This document shows, one piece after another, positions 8,039 through 16,084 of a stretch of DNA of 64,000 bases. Below the pieces are notes generated by a model, which was not told the origin of the DNA, did not search any database, and worked only from the letters and a program-made list of their open reading frames with translations. A program made the position numbers and the translations under genes. How positions within the stretch are numbered: the first letter of the stretch is position 1; each line of letters starts with the position of its first letter. This DNA is from an uncultured Lachnospiraceae bacterium (GTDB lineage Bacteria > Bacillota > Clostridia > Lachnospirales > Lachnospiraceae), in contig CANQOK010000004.1 in NCBI GenBank assembly GCA_947625465.1, positions 1 through 64,000 on the forward strand, read 5' to 3'.

Positions 8039-8760
8039 ACGGCCTGACGCTTAAACTCATTGCCGTGGTATCTATGCTGATCGATCATACCGGCCTGGTT
8101 TTATTTCGAGGAACCGCATATTATAACGGGATGCGGATAGTCGGAAGACTGGCGTTCCCTGTTTTCTGTTTTCTGCTTGCGGAAGGCGTATTGCATACCC
8201 GGAATAAATGGCGCTATGTGATAGGACTGGTACTGTTTGCCTGTCTGTCCGAGGTGCCGTTCGATTTTGCGACCGGGTTGGGCGCGGAACGGATGAATGT
8301 GTTCTGGACACTTGCGGTCGGGGCCGTTCTGCTCTGTATCTGTGAGTATCCGGCCACTCGGAACCTGCCCTGGCTGCTGCAGATGGGGCTTCAGTGCATT
8401 TTGTGCATCCCCGCCTGTCTGCTGGCGCATATTATGCGGACGGATTACAGCGGGGCCGGCGTGCTGCTGATCTTCGGCCTGTATATGACAAAGATCCACG
8501 CCTTGGAACTGAAACGCCGCATTCCGCCGCTGTATCAGACGCTTCCGCCGGAGCGGATCCTGCCGCCGGTCTGGAACGCAGGTTTTATTTTACTTTATTA
8601 TTATGGAAAGACAGAAATGTACGCGGCTTTTTCCAGTATATTTCTCTGGTTTTATAACGGGAAACGGGGCCCGAGTCTGGGGAAATACGGAAAATACGCA
8701 TTTTACATCTTTTATCCGGCGCATCTGCTGGTACTGTATTTCCTGCAAAGAATTCTTTGA
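8035..8760 (+). CDS. TraX-family integral membrane protein
   Basis: A 241-residue, strongly hydrophobic protein with about seven or eight membrane segments. Its opening 'GLTLKLIAVVSMLIDHTG' and the segment 'MRIVGRLAFPVFCFLLAEG' are the TraX signature; the conserved Asp-His (IDHTG) is in the first segment. The founding member N-acetylates F-pilin, but chromosomal Firmicute homologues have no known substrate. The ATG overlaps the stop of the GH13-like gene (ATGA), so the two are translationally coupled and probably work together. A hairpin with a short T run follows. Confidence 0.85.
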   Translation: MNGLTLKLIAVVSMLIDHTGLVLFRGTAYYNGMRIVGRLAFPVFCFLLAEGVLHTRNKWRYVIGLVLFACLSEVPFDFATGLGAERMNVFWTLAVGAVLLCICEYPATRNLPWLLQMGLQCILCIPACLLAHIMRTDYSGAGVLLIFGLYMTKIHALELKRRIPPLYQTLPPERILPPVWNAGFILLYYYGKTEMYAAFSSIFLWFYNGKRGPSLGKYGKYAFYIFYPAHLLVLYFLQRIL

Positions 8761-8781
8761 ATTTATTTTTGAATCCGACAG

Positions 8782-8826
8782 GAGCAGCTGAATCCGTTTA
8801 TACAGGGTAATTCAGCTGCTCATTTT
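8782..8826 (+). terminator. Terminator of the GH13-like/TraX operon, overlapping the luxS 3' end
   Basis: A perfect 12-base inverted repeat (GAGCAGCTGAAT at 8782-8793 and ATTCAGCTGCTC at 8810-8821) is followed by ATTTT. The right arm lies inside the last codons of luxS on the other strand, so the same bases encode the LuxS C-terminus. Confidence 0.75.
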
Positions 8827-9277
8827 GAATGGAGCTTAAAACCATTTCATAATACCGGCGTGCCACCCATTTCGCCATAGGCAGATTCATATCGAGATAG
8901 TTGCCGCAGTCTTTTGCGCAGGCACCGGGGATCTCGCCTTCATACTCCGCGATCCACAGCCACATCCGGCGCATCACATCTAAAATATCCGCCGATGTGT
9001 AATCACCGCAAATCAGCAGATAGAATCCTGTCCGGCAGCCCATCGGGCCGAAATACAGGATCCGGTCTTTCCATTCCGCGTCATTCCTTAAAAAGGTAGC
9101 GCCCAGATGCTCAATGGCGTGAACCTCCGCCGTATTTAAGACCGGTTCATAGTTGGGACGGGTAACGCGGATATCAAATGTCGTGACCGTGTGTTCCCCG
9201 ACAGCGTCTTTTCTGGAGACATAAATGCCCGGCAGCAGACGTAAATGATCGATTGTAAAGCTGGCGATCTTTTCCAT
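8798..9277 (-). CDS. luxS: S-ribosylhomocysteine lyase LuxS
   Basis: LuxS cleaves S-ribosylhomocysteine to homocysteine and DPD, the autoinducer-2 precursor, in the activated methyl cycle. The 159-residue length is typical. The metal ligands are present as HAIEH (His53, His57) and Cys124 in 'KDCGNY', and the catalytic cysteine is Cys81 in 'GPMGCRTGFY'. The ribosome site GGAGGAG precedes the ATG. No pfs/mtnN or metK gene adjoins it, so the partner SAH nucleosidase must be elsewhere. It is convergent with TraX and divergent from the MarR operon. Confidence 0.97.
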   Translation of the reverse strand: MEKIASFTIDHLRLLPGIYVSRKDAVGEHTVTTFDIRVTRPNYEPVLNTAEVHAIEHLGATFLRNDAEWKDRILYFGPMGCRTGFYLLICGDYTSADILDVMRRMWLWIAEYEGEIPGACAKDCGNYLDMNLPMAKWVARRYYEMVLSSIQNEQLNYPV

Positions 9278-9354
9278 ATCTAACTCTCCTCCGATCCGTA
9301 AATTTTATTACAAAACATTTTATCATAAATTTTATAAAAAAAAAGAAAAAGTAC

Positions 9355-9383
9355 TTGCGTTTTTGAAAAAGTCGTTGTATACT
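9355..9383 (+). promoter_or_regulatory. Promoter of the marR-ABC exporter operon
   Basis: TTGCGT (9355-9360) and TATACT (9378-9383) are separated by exactly 17 bases. The palindrome at 9393-9404 falls at the expected transcription start. Confidence 0.65.
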
Positions 9384-9392
9384 GCAAAACAG

Positions 9393-9404
9393 TTAGCAAG
9401 CTAA
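9393..9404. promoter_or_regulatory. Candidate MarR operator
   Basis: TTAGCAAGCTAA is a perfect inverted repeat (TTAGC-AA-GCTAA) placed ten bases after the -10 box. Further TTAG/CTAA-like half sites (CTAATTATTAG at 9401-9411, ACTATTAGG, AATAATTAG) continue to about 9442. A dimeric MarR repressor encoded just downstream would block transcription from here (inference from position and symmetry). Confidence 0.6.
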
Positions 9405-9467
9405 TTATTAGTAGACAAACTATTAGGTGACAAATAATTAGATAACTGATAAATGGAAGGAGGAACT

Positions 9468-9944
9468 ATGAAACCGAATATTTACTCGGAAACGATCTGG
9501 AAGCTGCTGCATACCTGCAGGCATCATCGCTATTCGATGAATGCGCAGCTGCAGAACACCGGAGTTTTTGAAAGCCAGCATCGGCTTCTGATGACGATAT
9601 CGGATCATCCGGATTTTACCCAGAAGGAGCTGGCGGAGTCCATGCGGATCTCACCGGCCACGCTGGCGGTTACGTTAAAGAAGTTAGAGAAGGGCGGCTA
9701 TGTGGACCGGCAGATGGATGACAGGGACAATCGCTGCAACCGGCTGGTTTTGACAGAGCAGGGGGAAAAGGTTGTGGAAGTGAGTCACAGGGTATTTGCC
9801 GAACTGGACCGGATGATCTTCCGGGATTTCACAGAGGAGGAGATCCTGCGTCTGGGGAATGATCTGGACCGCATCTGCCGCAATCTGGACGAAGCGGATC
9901 AAATGAATCTGATTGAACAAAGCGAAAGGAGTACAGAACAGTGA
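9468..9944 (+). CDS. MarR-family transcriptional regulator
   Basis: The 158-residue protein has the MarR winged helix-turn-helix: 'GVFESQHRLLMTISDHPDFTQ', the recognition region 'ELAESMRISPATLAVTLKKLEKGG', and the wing 'VDRQMDDRDNRCNRLVLTEQG'. Helical dimerisation regions flank it. The ATG at 9468 is preferred over 9453 because AAGGAGG precedes it at the right distance. It is the first gene of an operon with two ABC half-transporters, and its stop overlaps the next start, so it very probably senses a compound exported by them and represses its own promoter. Confidence 0.92.
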   Translation: MKPNIYSETIWKLLHTCRHHRYSMNAQLQNTGVFESQHRLLMTISDHPDFTQKELAESMRISPATLAVTLKKLEKGGYVDRQMDDRDNRCNRLVLTEQGEKVVEVSHRVFAELDRMIFRDFTEEEILRLGNDLDRICRNLDEADQMNLIEQSERSTEQ

Positions 9945-11752
9945 AGCAATACGGAAAATATATCAAACCTTATTTGTCAGCCTTTATTATCGGCCCGATC
10001 ATGATGATCGTGGAAGTGATCGGCGAAGTGCTGATGCCGTGGCTGTTAAGCGTCATTATCAACGACGGCGTGCAGGGAGCCTCCAGAGGCGTGACGTTTA
10101 TCATTGCCATAGGCGTTTTAATGGTGATCACAGCACTGTGTATGATGGCAGGCGGGATCGGCGGGGCTTATTTTGCCACAAAAGCCTCCAGTAATTTTGC
10201 CAATGATCTGCGCAAGGACCTGTTTCGGAAAGTGCAGCGGTTTTCCTTTGCCAATATTGACAAATTCAGCACCGGTTCGTTGGTAACGCGGCTGACGAAC
10301 GATATTACACAGATGCAGAACCTGATCGGTATGATCCTGCGGATGGCGCTGCGTGCACCGGGTATGCTGATCGGCGCTACGATCATGGCCTTTGCCATGA
10401 ATGCGCAGCTGGCGCTGATCATTGTGATCATTATGCCGATCCTGGGCGGAACCATTTTTGCTATTGTGCGGGTGGCCTTCCCCAGATTCCAGGTGATGCA
10501 GAAACAACTGGATACGGTAAACTCCGATATTCAGGAAAACCTCACCAATGTACGGGTGGTAAAATCCTTTGTCAGAACCGGATATGAAGAGGAAAAATTC
10601 GGAAAAGCGAATGAGGAACTGAAAAACAAGAGTTTAAGAGCCATGAAGATCATGATCTTAAACTTCCCGATGATGAACCTGTGTATGAATGTCGCGACGC
10701 TTGCAATCGTATGGTTCGGCGGGAACCGGGTGATCGCCGGCAATATGCAGGTGGGCGATCTGACCGCGTTTACCAATTATGTCGTACAGATCCTGATGTC
10801 CCTGATGATGGTCTCCATGATCATTTTAAACAGCTCCCGTGCGATGGCTTCTTCCAAACGTATCAAAGAAGTCTTGAATGAGGAAGTGGATCTGACGGAT
10901 CTGGGCGCGAAGGAACCTGAAAAACAGGTGACGGAAGGACGGATCACATTTCGCAATGTTTATTTCCGGTATTATAAGAACAATCCGGAATGGGTGCTTC
11001 ACAATATCAATCTGGAGATCGAACCCGGAGAAACGGTGGGGATCATCGGTTCCACCGGCTGCGGAAAAACCTCTCTGGTCAGCCTGATCCCGCGTCTTTA
11101 TGATGTGGAGAGCCGGGAACCGGATCTGCCCAGGGAAGAACAGGGGCAGGTACTGGTAGACGGCGTGGATGTGCGGGATTATAGCCTGAACAATCTGCGG
11201 AGCGGGATCGGTATGGTATTGCAGAAGAATGTCCTGTTTTCCGGTACGATCAAAGAAAATCTGCAGTGGGGCGATGAAGACGCCAGCGATGAAGAAATCT
11301 TCCGGGCGGCTGAAAGCGCGAAGGCCCATGACTTTATCATGAATTTTACGGACAAATATCAGACCGAACTGGGGCAGGGCGGTGTGAATGTGTCCGGCGG
11401 ACAGAAGCAGCGGCTGTGTATCGCGAGAGCGCTGCTTAAGAAACCGAAGATCCTGATCCTGGACGACAGCACCAGCGCGGTGGATACCGCGACGGAAGCC
11501 CGGATCCGGGAGAATTTCGCGACGGAACTGAAGGATACGACGAAACTGATCATTGCGCAGCGGATCTCTTCCGTGATCGACGCGGATAAGATCGTTGTGA
11601 TCGATGACGGCAGGATCGTAGGAGTCGGCAGCCATGAACAGCTGATGGGAAGCTGCCATACTTATCAGGAAATTTATGAATCCCAGAACGGAAAGGAAAC
11701 GGCGCAGAAGAAACCGCAGCCGGCTGTTTTGGGAAAGGAGGTGACCGTCTGA
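9941..11752 (+). CDS. Heterodimeric ABC multidrug exporter, half with degenerate site
   Basis: The 603-residue protein has an N-terminal six-helix exporter domain (about 1-310) fused to an ABC ATPase domain: Walker A GSTGCGKTS, signature NVSGGQKQR, and a Walker B region reading LILDDSTSAVD. The usual catalytic Glu is Asp509, marking this as the subunit carrying the non-canonical Walker B, as in TM287/288, BmrCD and LmrCD pairs. It starts with GTG overlapping the marR stop by four bases, after AAAGGAG. The partner follows with a one-base overlap. Export of hydrophobic or peptide-like toxic compounds is the likely role; the substrate is unknown. Confidence 0.92.
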   Translation: MKQYGKYIKPYLSAFIIGPIMMIVEVIGEVLMPWLLSVIINDGVQGASRGVTFIIAIGVLMVITALCMMAGGIGGAYFATKASSNFANDLRKDLFRKVQRFSFANIDKFSTGSLVTRLTNDITQMQNLIGMILRMALRAPGMLIGATIMAFAMNAQLALIIVIIMPILGGTIFAIVRVAFPRFQVMQKQLDTVNSDIQENLTNVRVVKSFVRTGYEEEKFGKANEELKNKSLRAMKIMILNFPMMNLCMNVATLAIVWFGGNRVIAGNMQVGDLTAFTNYVVQILMSLMMVSMIILNSSRAMASSKRIKEVLNEEVDLTDLGAKEPEKQVTEGRITFRNVYFRYYKNNPEWVLHNINLEIEPGETVGIIGSTGCGKTSLVSLIPRLYDVESREPDLPREEQGQVLVDGVDVRDYSLNNLRSGIGMVLQKNVLFSGTIKENLQWGDEDASDEEIFRAAESAKAHDFIMNFTDKYQTELGQGGVNVSGGQKQRLCIARALLKKPKILILDDSTSAVDTATEARIRENFATELKDTTKLIIAQRISSVIDADKIVVIDDGRIVGVGSHEQLMGSCHTYQEIYESQNGKETAQKKPQPAVLGKEVTV

Positions 11753-13716
11753 TGGCCAGAGTGATTGATAAAGATGCGTTAATTCGAAAATACGGCGGAC
11801 AGACGAATAGCGCCGTTTCGTCGGCAGGAGGTCCGGGCGGAGGTCCGGGCAGAGGCCCCGGCGGCGGACCGAGAAGAGGCCCCGGCGGAGCAGGCATGGC
11901 GGGCGGCAAGCCGAAAAATGTTAAGGATTCTTTAGTGCGTCTGCTGGGTTATTTAAGGGAAGACCGATTCAAATTTATCCTGGTCTTTTTCTGCCTGATC
12001 GCCAATACCGGCACGATGCTGGGCGGCAGTTATGTGCTGCGCCCCATTATCAATAACCTGATCGGGGACGCTTCCCCGAGCGACCGGATCGATAACCTGA
12101 TCGCCGGACTGGGCGTTATGGCTTCCATTTATATTGTGGGCGTGCTCGCGCAGTATTTCCAGACCAGACTGATGCTGGTCATCGCGCAGAACGCGATCCA
12201 GCGGATCCGAAATGATCTGTTCTGCCGGATGCAGAAACTGCCGGTACGGTTTTTTGACACCCATTCCAACGGAGAGCTGATGAGCCGGTTTACCAATGAT
12301 GTGGATGCCCTGGGCGAAATGCTGAGCAATACGGTGGTCAACCTGTTTTCCGGCGCGATCACGCTGATCGGAACGCTTTGCCTGATGTTTTACACCAACT
12401 GGATCCTGACATTGGTGACATTATTGACGGTACCGCTGCTGACAAAGGCCGGCGCTTCGATCGCCAGCCGGAGCCGCCGTTATTACAAGGGGCAGCAGAG
12501 AGCGCTGGGCGCGGTCAACGGCTATATCGAAGAACTGGTGACCGGTCAGAAAGTTGTCAAAGTATTCTGTCATGAAACGGAATCTGTAGAGGAATTTGAA
12601 GTGTTGAGCGACCATCTGCAGCAGGAACAGATGCGCGCCCAGTTTATGGGCGGTATTATGGGACCGGTTATGGGAAATCTGAGCCAGGTCAGCTATGCGA
12701 TCACGGCGGCGGTAGGCGGCGTGCTGTGCTTCTTAGGTATGTTTGACATCGGCGGTCTGACGATCTTTACCGGATATTCCAGACAATTTTCCCGTCCGAT
12801 CAATGAATTGTCCATGCAGATGAACGTGATCTTTTCTGCCCTGGCCGGCGCGGAGCGTGTGTTTGAGATCATGGATCAGATTCCGGAGAAGCCGGATGCG
12901 GAAAGCGCGGCTGTGATCTGTAACAGGGAAGAATATGCAGAACTGGAACAAAAGGGAGCGGTGCCGGCAAATGTAAAAGCCGTGGACGGCTATGTAAAGG
13001 TAGAGCATGTTACCTTCGGTTATAATCCCGATAAGACGATCCTGAAAGACGTAAGCTGTTACGCGAAGCCGGGACAGAAAATCGCGTTTGTCGGTTCTAC
13101 CGGCGCCGGAAAGACGACGATTACCAACCTGATCAACCGCTTTTACGATATTGAACAGGGTAAGATCACGATTGACGGTATCGACATCATGGAGATCACA
13201 AAAGACAGCCTGCGTAAGAATATTGCCATGGTACTGCAGGATACGCATCTGTTTACCGGCACGGTAATGGAAAATATCCGGTACGGACGGCTGGATGCCA
13301 CAGATGAAGAAGTGATCCAGGCGGCAAAGATCGCCAGCGCGGATTCTTTTATCCGCCGTCTTGCAAACGGCTACGATACCGTGATCGAAGGAGACGGCGC
13401 AAACCTGAGTCAGGGACAGCGGCAGCTGCTGAATATTGCCCGGGCGGCAGTTTCAAAAGCACCGATTTTGATTTTGGATGAGGCGACCAGTTCCGTCGAT
13501 ACCAGAACGGAGCGGCACATTGAACATGGTATGGACCGTCTGATGGCGACCAGAACTACGTTTGTGATCGCCCACCGGCTGTCTACAGTACGGAACGCCA
13601 ATGCGATCATGGTGCTGGAGCAGGGAGAGGTGATCGAACGCGGAACCCACGAAGAACTGCTTGCCCTGAAGGGGCGCTACTACAGTCTGTATACCGGAGC
13701 GGTAGAACTGGACTAG
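11752..13716 (+). CDS. Heterodimeric ABC multidrug exporter, catalytic half
   Basis: The 654-residue partner has the same transmembrane-ATPase layout. Its Walker A is GSTGAGKTT and its Walker B LILDEATSSVD, with the catalytic Glu577 intact, while its signature is LSQGQ instead of LSGGQ. Together with Asp509 in the partner, this leaves one active and one degenerate nucleotide site in the dimer. An unusual N-terminal tail of about 65 residues carries a Gly/Pro/Arg-rich stretch (about residues 24-45, GGPGGGPGRGPGG and so on) before the first membrane helix. It is basic and probably disordered. The gene ends the MarR operon. Confidence 0.92.
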   Translation: MARVIDKDALIRKYGGQTNSAVSSAGGPGGGPGRGPGGGPRRGPGGAGMAGGKPKNVKDSLVRLLGYLREDRFKFILVFFCLIANTGTMLGGSYVLRPIINNLIGDASPSDRIDNLIAGLGVMASIYIVGVLAQYFQTRLMLVIAQNAIQRIRNDLFCRMQKLPVRFFDTHSNGELMSRFTNDVDALGEMLSNTVVNLFSGAITLIGTLCLMFYTNWILTLVTLLTVPLLTKAGASIASRSRRYYKGQQRALGAVNGYIEELVTGQKVVKVFCHETESVEEFEVLSDHLQQEQMRAQFMGGIMGPVMGNLSQVSYAITAAVGGVLCFLGMFDIGGLTIFTGYSRQFSRPINELSMQMNVIFSALAGAERVFEIMDQIPEKPDAESAAVICNREEYAELEQKGAVPANVKAVDGYVKVEHVTFGYNPDKTILKDVSCYAKPGQKIAFVGSTGAGKTTITNLINRFYDIEQGKITIDGIDIMEITKDSLRKNIAMVLQDTHLFTGTVMENIRYGRLDATDEEVIQAAKIASADSFIRRLANGYDTVIEGDGANLSQGQRQLLNIARAAVSKAPILILDEATSSVDTRTERHIEHGMDRLMATRTTFVIAHRLSTVRNANAIMVLEQGEVIERGTHEELLALKGRYYSLYTGAVELD

Positions 13717-13742
13717 AACGAAAAAAATTAAAAAATAAGGGC

Positions 13743-13771
13743 TAGGCAACTGAAAAAAAATATGATATAAT
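13743..13771 (+). promoter_or_regulatory. Promoter of the polysaccharide chain-length/kinase unit
   Basis: TAGGCA (13743-13748) and TATAAT (13766-13771) are 17 bases apart, and TG precedes the -10 box by one base (extended -10). The resulting leader to the ATG at 13820 is about 40 bases. Confidence 0.65.
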
Positions 13772-13819
13772 GTGTTGTCACTTAGTGAAAAAAAGGTGAA
13801 AGGATAAAGGTATTTAAAT

Positions 13820-14713
13820 ATGCACCGGATCAGGATGATAGTTTTAATACTTTTGATATTGTCTGCTGCTGTATTTGCGGGATATCGCGTTTACGAGAGT
13901 GTCAATATCGATGATACGGTTCCGACCTTGAACATTCCGGAAGGCGAGCTGACGGTTTCCGTAAAGGATGGAGAGGAGATGCTGCTGAACGGAGTGACAG
14001 CGCAGGATGAGAAGGATGGCGATCTGACTGACCGAATTATGATCGATTCCATGTCGGAACTGCTGGATGGCAACAGGCGGGAAGTAACCTATGCGGTTTC
14101 GGATGCCGACAATCATGTGGTTAAGGCGGCCCGTTATATTCAGTACAGCGATTATGAAACGCCGGTATTTTCTCTGGAGCAGCCGCTGCAGTTTACGGTA
14201 AATTCCAAGGTGGATGTCTGTCAGTATGTGGAAGTGACAGACTGCCTGGAAGGCGATATTTCCAATCGGGTTAAACAGACCTATCCGCAGATGTTCGGAG
14301 AGATGACCGGAGATTTTCCGGTTGAGCTGCAGGTAACTAATGAAGCGGGAGATACGGTATCCCTGCCGGTTACGGTTTCATTTTATAATTCCGGTGTGCT
14401 GACCAGCGGACGCCGTCCGCAGATCAGCCTGAAACAGTACATTGCATATGTCAATAAGGGGGAACAATTCTCTGCGGCTTCTTTTGTGGAAAAAGTGACT
14501 GTGAACGGAATTGAATATCCGGTGTCGTCTTCCCTTGAAGTGAAAGACGACGCATTCAGTACATTTGAGGCGCATGAGATTTCAGCAAAGCGGTTTCATA
14601 TCGAGAATCCGGTTGACACGGAGATACCGGGCTGTTATGAAGTCGTATATGAACTGGAACTGCCGGATAAAGAAACGTCTGAGATCAGGCTGATTGTTGT
14701 TGTGAGGGAGTAG
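13820..14713 (+). CDS. Membrane-anchored protein with two Ig-like (DUF5011-type) repeats
   Basis: A 297-residue protein with one N-terminal hydrophobic segment (residues 6-24) and an extracytoplasmic remainder. Two similar beta-sandwich repeats are visible, each containing the 'D-x-x-[DE]-GD-[LI]-[TS]-[DN]-R' motif (DEKDGDLTDRI near residue 62 and DCLEGDISNRV near 145), typical of DUF5011/HYR-like Ig folds. A third beta-rich part follows. It sits five bases upstream of the first chain-length/kinase gene behind an extended -10 promoter, so it is probably a surface partner of that system. No catalytic motif was found. Confidence 0.65.
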   Translation: MHRIRMIVLILLILSAAVFAGYRVYESVNIDDTVPTLNIPEGELTVSVKDGEEMLLNGVTAQDEKDGDLTDRIMIDSMSELLDGNRREVTYAVSDADNHVVKAARYIQYSDYETPVFSLEQPLQFTVNSKVDVCQYVEVTDCLEGDISNRVKQTYPQMFGEMTGDFPVELQVTNEAGDTVSLPVTVSFYNSGVLTSGRRPQISLKQYIAYVNKGEQFSAASFVEKVTVNGIEYPVSSSLEVKDDAFSTFEAHEISAKRFHIENPVDTEIPGCYEVVYELELPDKETSEIRLIVVVRE

Positions 14714-14717
14714 CGGT

Positions 14718-16067
14718 ATGGAAGGTACAAGAGAAAGATTAAGATTTGATTTATACAGTGTTCTGCAGGATCTGCTGCACAACCTGCTGTATATTGTTCT
14801 GGCAGGTATTACGGCGGCGCTTTTGTTTTACACAGTGGTGAAGGTAGTCTACACGCCGGCGTATACGACGCATATTACCTTTGCGGTATCGGTAAGAGGT
14901 ACGACAAACTCCGTATATAATAACTTTACTACCGCTGCCAATATGTCGGAGGTATTTGAACAGGTATTGACCAGTTCTGTCCTGACGGATAAGGTTGCGG
15001 AAGATCTGGGCGTGGAGACTCTGGACGGGACGCTCTCCGTTACACAGATCGAAGAGACCAATATGCTGAAGCTGACAGTTACGGCGCCGACGCCGGAACA
15101 GTCCTTCCGGATCATGAAGTCAGTGCTGAACAACTATCAGGAAATTTCAGAGCCGATGATGGGAAACGCGGTTATGGAGCAGTTAGATAAGCCTTCCATG
15201 CCGGAGGAGCCGGAGAATCCGTTAAATATGCGGAACATCATGATCCTTGCCGCGATTGGCGGCATGCTGTTTTTAGCCGCGCTGATCGTGCTGTTCTCTT
15301 ATCTGCGGGATACGGTAAAGAATGCCGAGGAAGTGGAAGAAAAACTGGACGGTGATCTGCTGGGTACTGTGCTTTATGAGAAAAAGCAGCCGTCTGCCAA
15401 GAATAAAAAGACCTCTCTGCTGATCACGAATCCGTCGGTTCGGTTCTCTTTTGTGGAGAGTTATCGGAAGCTGGCGACGAAAGTGGATTATCAGTGTAAG
15501 AAACACGGCTATCAGGTACTTATGATCACTTCCGTGCTTTCCAATGAAGGAAAGTCCACCGTGGCTGCGAATCTGGCGCTGGCGCTGGCAAAGCGGAAAA
15601 AGAAAGTGCTGCTGATAGACGGCGATCTGCGGAAACCCGCCCAGCATCTGATCTTCGATTATCAGATGAAGGAAAAGGATGAACTGATGAATTATCTGCA
15701 GGGGGACGCGAGTCCGGAAGATATTCTGATCCGCAACCGCCAGGGAATCTATATGATATGTACTTCCAAGGGATATGCCAAGTCCAATGAGTTTCTTTTG
15801 TCTGATAAAATGAAAGCGCTGCTGCAGTACGGAAAAGAACATATGGACTATGTGATCATTGATACATCGCCGATGGCGCTGGTAGCCGACGCGGAAGCGG
15901 TAGCCGGGATCGCGGAATGCAGCGTTATGGTAGTCAGAAAGAATTTTACGCTGACCAGAGATATCAACGATGCTGCGGATGCGCTTCGAAGCGGCGATAC
16001 GCCTATGCTGGGTTATATTTATAATGCTGAACGGGATTTGAGAGATAATACGGAAGAAAACACATAA
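14718..16067 (+). CDS. Wzz chain-length determinant fused to bacterial tyrosine kinase (CpsC-CpsD type), canonical kinase
   Basis: The 449-residue protein has a membrane segment near 22-42, an extracellular Wzz-like part, a second segment near 173-195, then a cytosolic BY-kinase. Walker A is SVLSNEGKS (272-280), Walker A' is LLIDGDLRKP with Asp301 and Asp303 both present, and Walker B is VIIDTSP (Asp382). These are the Mg-ATP residues of CapB/Wzc. The C-terminus is short and has no tyrosine cluster. Such proteins control polysaccharide chain length and export through phosphorylation cycling. The usual tail substrate is missing here but present on the next protein, so the pair may act in trans. 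Confidence 0.88.
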   Translation: MEGTRERLRFDLYSVLQDLLHNLLYIVLAGITAALLFYTVVKVVYTPAYTTHITFAVSVRGTTNSVYNNFTTAANMSEVFEQVLTSSVLTDKVAEDLGVETLDGTLSVTQIEETNMLKLTVTAPTPEQSFRIMKSVLNNYQEISEPMMGNAVMEQLDKPSMPEEPENPLNMRNIMILAAIGGMLFLAALIVLFSYLRDTVKNAEEVEEKLDGDLLGTVLYEKKQPSAKNKKTSLLITNPSVRFSFVESYRKLATKVDYQCKKHGYQVLMITSVLSNEGKSTVAANLALALAKRKKKVLLIDGDLRKPAQHLIFDYQMKEKDELMNYLQGDASPEDILIRNRQGIYMICTSKGYAKSNEFLLSDKMKALLQYGKEHMDYVIIDTSPMALVADAEAVAGIAECSVMVVRKNFTLTRDINDAADALRSGDTPMLGYIYNAERDLRDNTEENT

Positions 16068-16084
16068 GGGGGACATGCTCAGAA

